From: Flavobacteriaceae bacterium
Lineage (GTDB): Bacteria; Bacteroidota; Bacteroidia; Flavobacteriales; Flavobacteriaceae
DNA length: 6,034 nt
Reading direction: 5' to 3'
NCBI GenBank assembly: GCA_018672145.1
Contig: JABHGH010000119.1
Span: forward strand, 1-6,034
The notes beneath the pieces were generated by a model that was given only the letters and a program-made list of their open reading frames with translations, was not told the origin of the DNA and ran no database searches. Both the position numbers and the translations under genes were made by a program. Below, one piece after another: positions 4,911-6,034 of this stretch (position 1 is the stretch's first letter; each line of letters starts with the position of its first letter).

Positions 4911-5960
4911 ATGTCTTTAAAAAAAGGGTTTGGTGCTAGGATGCTGCGTTGGTACGAGGTTAACAAGCGTGATTTACCTTGGCGTTCCCACAGCAAGCCT
5001 TACCATGTTTGGCTCTCTGAAATCATTCTTCAACAAACTCGTGTCGCCTATGGTATAGAATATTACAATCGTTTTGTAAAACAATTTCCTACTATACATA
5101 ATCTCGCCGATGCTTCCGAAGAACAAGTTTTAAAGCTGTGGCAAGGACTTGGTTATTATAGTCGAGCGCGAAACCTCCATAAGGCTGCCAAGATCATTGT
5201 GGAAAAATATGACGGCGCCTTTCCCGACAGTTATTATGAGCTACAAAAATTACCAGGTATCGGTGTGTATACTGCTTCTGCCATTGCTTCCATTTGTTTT
5301 AACAAGCCTCATGCGGTTGTCGATGGAAATGTTTATCGTGTTTTAGCAAGGTATTTCGGAATCGACAACCCCATCAACACGGGACCTGCTCAAAAACAGT
5401 TTGCCAAACTCGCTCAAGAACTTTTAGATTCTCACGACCCGGGGAATTATAACCAAGCCATTATGGAATTTGGTGCTTTGCAGTGCAAACCAAAAAACCC
5501 CCTTTGTCAGCAGTGTGTGTTCAAAAACACCTGTGTCGCGCTAATGAAAAATAAAGTAAGCGAACTACCAGTCAAAAAAAAGAGTAACCCACCAAAGAAA
5601 CGTTACTTTAACTACATCGTACCTTTATTTCCTAATCAACAAACAGTAATCACTCAGCGTTTGCATAAAGACATTTGGCAACAGCTTTATGAATTTCCGC
5701 TTTTAGAGTCTAAAACGCCAATGAACATTCAAACGATGGGGAGTAACACCCAATTGCCATCCTGGGTTGAGGCAGACTCACTTTATCTTTATAACGAGGA
5801 ACCTTGGGTGCACCAACTAACACATCAACACATCTATACATCTTTTTGGATTGCGCCTGTTACAACGCCCGACCCCATACAAACCGTATCAATTACAACG
5901 CTAAAAACATATCCCGTATCTAGACTAATCGATCGATTCTTGCACAAGTTTTTCGATTAA
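4911..5960 (+). CDS. mutY: A/G-specific adenine DNA glycosylase MutY
   Basis: A 349-residue base-excision repair enzyme that removes adenine mispaired with 8-oxoguanine. The HhH-GPD core spans about 1-190: E37 in SEIILQQTRV is the catalytic acid, the helix-hairpin-helix is LPGIGVYTASAIA (114-126), and D138 in VVDGNVYR is the catalytic aspartate. The [4Fe-4S] cluster ligands C192, C199, C202 and C208 have the exact C-x6-C-x2-C-x5-C spacing. After a lysine-rich linker (about 215-230), residues 231-349 form the NUDIX-like C-terminal domain that reads 8-oxoguanine; its recognition loop is L303-T304-H305 instead of F-S-H. I use ATG 4911; the frame extends to TTG 4902, but MSLKKGFGARMLRWY is a normal MutY start. 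No Shine-Dalgarno is seen. It is divergent from HU and 24 bases before ssb. The length is normal and the call is secure. Confidence 0.96.
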   Translation: MSLKKGFGARMLRWYEVNKRDLPWRSHSKPYHVWLSEIILQQTRVAYGIEYYNRFVKQFPTIHNLADASEEQVLKLWQGLGYYSRARNLHKAAKIIVEKYDGAFPDSYYELQKLPGIGVYTASAIASICFNKPHAVVDGNVYRVLARYFGIDNPINTGPAQKQFAKLAQELLDSHDPGNYNQAIMEFGALQCKPKNPLCQQCVFKNTCVALMKNKVSELPVKKKSNPPKKRYFNYIVPLFPNQQTVITQRLHKDIWQQLYEFPLLESKTPMNIQTMGSNTQLPSWVEADSLYLYNEEPWVHQLTHQHIYTSFWIAPVTTPDPIQTVSITTLKTYPVSRLIDRFLHKFFD

Positions 5961-5970
5961 TGTATTTTTG
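5940..5970 (+). promoter_or_regulatory. ssb: Candidate ssb promoter (TTG -33, TATTTTTG -7)
   Basis: TTG at 5940-5942 and TATTTTTG at 5963-5970, 20 bases apart, match the two-part Bacteroidota consensus (TTG, about 19-21 bases, TAnnTTTG). The -33 element lies within the last codons of mutY. Transcription would start near 5976, about 9 bases before the ssb ATG, so the leader would be very short. This would let ssb be made independently of mutY. Confidence 0.5.
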
Positions 5971-5984
5971 GTCTAAACACAACG

Positions 5985-6034
5985 ATGAGCGGTACATTAA
6001 ATAAAGTCATGTTGATTGGTCACCTTGGAGACGA
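5985..6034 (+). CDS. ssb: Single-stranded DNA-binding protein, 3'-truncated
   Basis: Only the first 16 codons are in the window: MSGTLNKVMLIGHLGD. This is the standard opening beta-strand of the Ssb OB-fold (family pattern N-K-V-x-L-I-G-x-L-G-x-D-P). Ssb coats single-stranded DNA during replication, repair and recombination, which suits its place after mutY. The start ATG has A at -3 and no Shine-Dalgarno. In Flavobacteriia the genes after ssb are often gldE and gldD (gliding and lipoprotein functions), but nothing here shows that. Confidence 0.93.
   Translation, partial: MSGTLNKVMLIGHLGD

Overview
The window looks like chromosomal core sequence from a member of the Bacteroidota, most likely class Flavobacteriia. 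The evidence is the protein types (short ATP synthase epsilon, Bacteroidota-style RecX and HU), the absence of convincing Shine-Dalgarno sequences before any start codon, several TAnnTTTG promoter -7 elements, and the mutY-ssb order typical of that class. It is AT-rich. Nothing indicates a mobile element, phage, CRISPR array or recent transfer. No stretch longer than 300 bases lacks a gene; the longest gap is 154 bases (4238-4391).

Layout. Positions 2-274 (+) hold the end of atpC, presumably the tail of an atpD-atpC pair. Positions 325-2166 (+) encode a TonB-dependent outer-membrane receptor with signal peptide, TonB box, plug and barrel; its substrate is unknown. It runs convergently into a minus-strand block read from right to left: an HU-type nucleoid protein (4806-4516), a 30-residue extremely basic protein too short for normal gene callers (4484-4392), ribonuclease G (4237-2687), a clear intrinsic terminator (2654-2683), and recX (2639-2169). 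Divergent from HU, on the plus strand, are mutY (4911-5960) and the first 16 codons of ssb (from 5985), which seems to have its own promoter inside the end of mutY.

How the genes fit together. The right two thirds is a nucleic-acid maintenance neighbourhood: chromosome packing (HU), RNA processing (RNase G), recombinase control (RecX), repair of 8-oxoguanine mispairs (MutY) and single-strand DNA protection (Ssb). The tiny basic protein between HU and RNase G fits this theme. Its pattern of basic residues resembles the small-subunit ribosomal family bS22/mS38 (COX24 C-terminal domain), so it may be an unannotated ribosomal protein; this is the most interesting item here.

Other points worth a second look: RNase G keeps its catalytic aspartates but has lost the zinc-link cysteines of the RNase E/G family; HU has isoleucine in place of the usual DNA-intercalating proline; MutY has L-T-H in place of the F-S-H loop that reads 8-oxoguanine; epsilon lacks its C-terminal helical domain; and a perfect 7-bp inverted repeat abuts the likely rng promoter. 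No wholly new multi-gene system is evident.
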